This document shows, piece after piece, positions 30,705 to 31,955 of a DNA stretch of 31,955 nucleotides. The stretch comes from Podaxis mareebaensis (Eukaryota > Basidiomycota > Agaricomycetes > Agaricales > Agaricaceae): the NCBI GenBank assembly GCA_018524725.1, contig JAEUWP010000183.1, positions 1 to 31,955 of the forward strand, written 5' to 3'. A model generated the notes under the pieces. That model was not told the origin of the DNA. It searched no databases and saw only the letters and a list, made by a program, of their open reading frames with translations. Numbering within the stretch: position 1 is the first letter of the stretch; every line of letters begins with the position of its first letter. The position numbers and the translations under genes are program-made.

Positions 30705-31955
30705 GTGAGCTTCATTCACAAGCCCCCCTCACCCACCCCTTCTCTGGGTACTAAACAATTAATTTCCACTGATCAATTACTCTCAAATGAGGCTTGTAAA
30801 AGCCTCAAAGTCACTGACAATGATGACACTGCTTCCTCAGTCCACTTGGCTGAAGAAGACCAACAAGATTCAGAAGGAGTTAGTACTCCTCAATCCCTTC
30901 ATCCCTCTCTCACACCAGTTCACGAGGAACACTTCATGTCTCCTGAGATTGCACCATCATCTCACTGTGCCCTCACTGCCTCCCAATCCATTGCAGCCAC
31001 TCATGGATTTGTCCCCCCAACTCCTGGCACCACTTGGGATGAGTCCCAACCTTCAGACCCACTTTCCACTCTCCCAACCTTCACTCCTATCTCCCCTCCT
31101 CCTATTCCACAGCACCAAGAGGCTGTGCAGCTGTCCTATGGAACCAATTGGTCAGTGGTTCATAATGCCCTCAGTGACATCTTTGCAGACATTGACATCA
31201 CAAATTCCTCTGATGCCAAAGGACTTGACATCCTTACAGCACTCATGTCATTCATGTCCAGTTGGTTCTCTTCCTGGGCCAATAATGGAGGGGATTTCTC
31301 CACATTCAAGGGCACTCCCTCCCTCATTAATCTTCTTCAAACAATTGCTCACTCAGAACAACTCTGTAACAAGGCCATTCCTTTTGGCAACCATAACATA
31401 TGCCTCTATGATGCTATCTCAATGCAGTTCCCCCCAGCCCACACCCTCTCTCCCACCCTGACCCCTATGTCAACTAGTCATTGCCAAGAATGTTGGGCTG
31501 AAAAAGCACTGGCCATATCTTTCCCTTCCCCTGAAGACACTACTAGGCCTCCCCAGAGCTCTTCCATTACTCCCCCTGACATCACTGGGAATCCCCAAGA
31601 TTCAGACTTGCAATTCGCTAAAGACACAATGTGAGCAATTGCTCTATCATGTCTTCCCCCACCCAATTTGAATAAACCAGGTGAGTCTTCAGGCTCTAAT
31701 GTTGATGCTGAAATGCTCCCCCCACCTCCCACCACTGTCACCCTTCCTGAAACTAAACCTGGAGCTCAAGACTCTGGGAAAGTTAACCCACCCCTCAGCT
31801 CATGGTCCACCATCACTCAATGGGCACCTTGTAAACCAGTAGCTGCCCAAGTTCAGCATAAGCCTATCATCGCTCCCACCTTCCCTCCCCAGGCCCCTTC
31901 TAAACCTTCTCCTCCCTCCTCCACTCCCCCCCCTATCAACTACAAGACCTGCCCC
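30705..31955 (+). pseudogene. ORF1/gag-like retroelement frame running off the right edge
   Basis: A Ser/Pro/Thr-rich plus-strand frame stays open from 30,705 to 31,634, meets one TGA (31,632-31,634), and then continues in the same frame to the end of the window. A more compact middle part (YGTNWSVVHNALSDIFADID, LTALMSFMSSWFSSWANNGG, FSTFKGTPSLINLLQTIAHS) is flanked by proline-rich linkers. Low complexity around a small helical core fits the first ORF of a LINE or a gag, and the far end resembles the decayed minus-strand ORF at positions 1-300 in style. No catalytic domain is in view. The frame has no obvious ATG at its upstream end (it opens with GTG), so the true start is unclear. Confidence 0.5.

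Noticed and set aside
30787..31461. Second plus-strand 224-codon frame inside the right-edge ORF
   Set aside because: It is an alternative frame of the Ser/Pro-rich sequence; the frame 30,705 onward has the more natural composition and continues to the window end.

Overview
The window reads as nuclear DNA of a filamentous fungus, most likely a mushroom-forming basidiomycete (Agaricomycetes). The reasons are many introns of about 40-77 nt, an F-box protein and an HNH-nuclease protein of mushroom style, and chromodomain Ty3/gypsy and RNase H-type LINE retrotransposons. The species cannot be named from sequence alone.

Layout. Positions 1-1,555 are CpG-poor repeat-like DNA with a decayed proline/serine-rich retroelement ORF at the left edge. 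Positions 1,555-11,712 are a CpG-normal gene island. It holds an F-box/leucine-rich protein gene on the minus strand (2,166-4,941), an unresolved stretch (4,942-5,660), a complete 15-exon SMC2 condensin gene on the plus strand (5,776-10,200, 1,201 aa) and an HNH_2-type nuclease gene (10,382-11,712) broken by one in-frame TGA. From about 12.1 kb to the right edge almost everything is retrotransposon: a 66-bp LINE tail with target-site duplication, a decayed copy of an SMC2 exon piece, a 5'-truncated LINE, two copies of one gypsy family lying tail to tail (13.99-19.80 kb), a second much longer gypsy element (19.80-about 30.45 kb) and a plus-strand ORF1/gag-like frame running off the right edge.

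How the pieces work together. The island carries host genes: chromosome condensation, probable ubiquitin-ligase substrate choice, and a putative nuclease. The rest is a repeat graveyard shaped by loss of CpG. Stops in the elements are mostly TGA, often where the family has arginine (CGA to TGA), and catalytic residues are lost by G-to-A change. The 107-nt SMC2 duplicate has lost all six of its CpGs beside the intact parent gene, which gives an internal control for a CpG-directed mutation process (RIP-like, or deamination of methylated CpG).

The most unusual object is gypsy element 2. Its recognisable coding blocks from 30,446 to 20,235 lie in one minus-strand frame with no frameshift I can see. 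It carries a roughly 1,080-codon region of unknown function after the chromodomain. Its whole length, LTR included, is studded with perfect inverted repeats (more than 50 with arms of 8-13 bp) that the neighbouring element 1 lacks.
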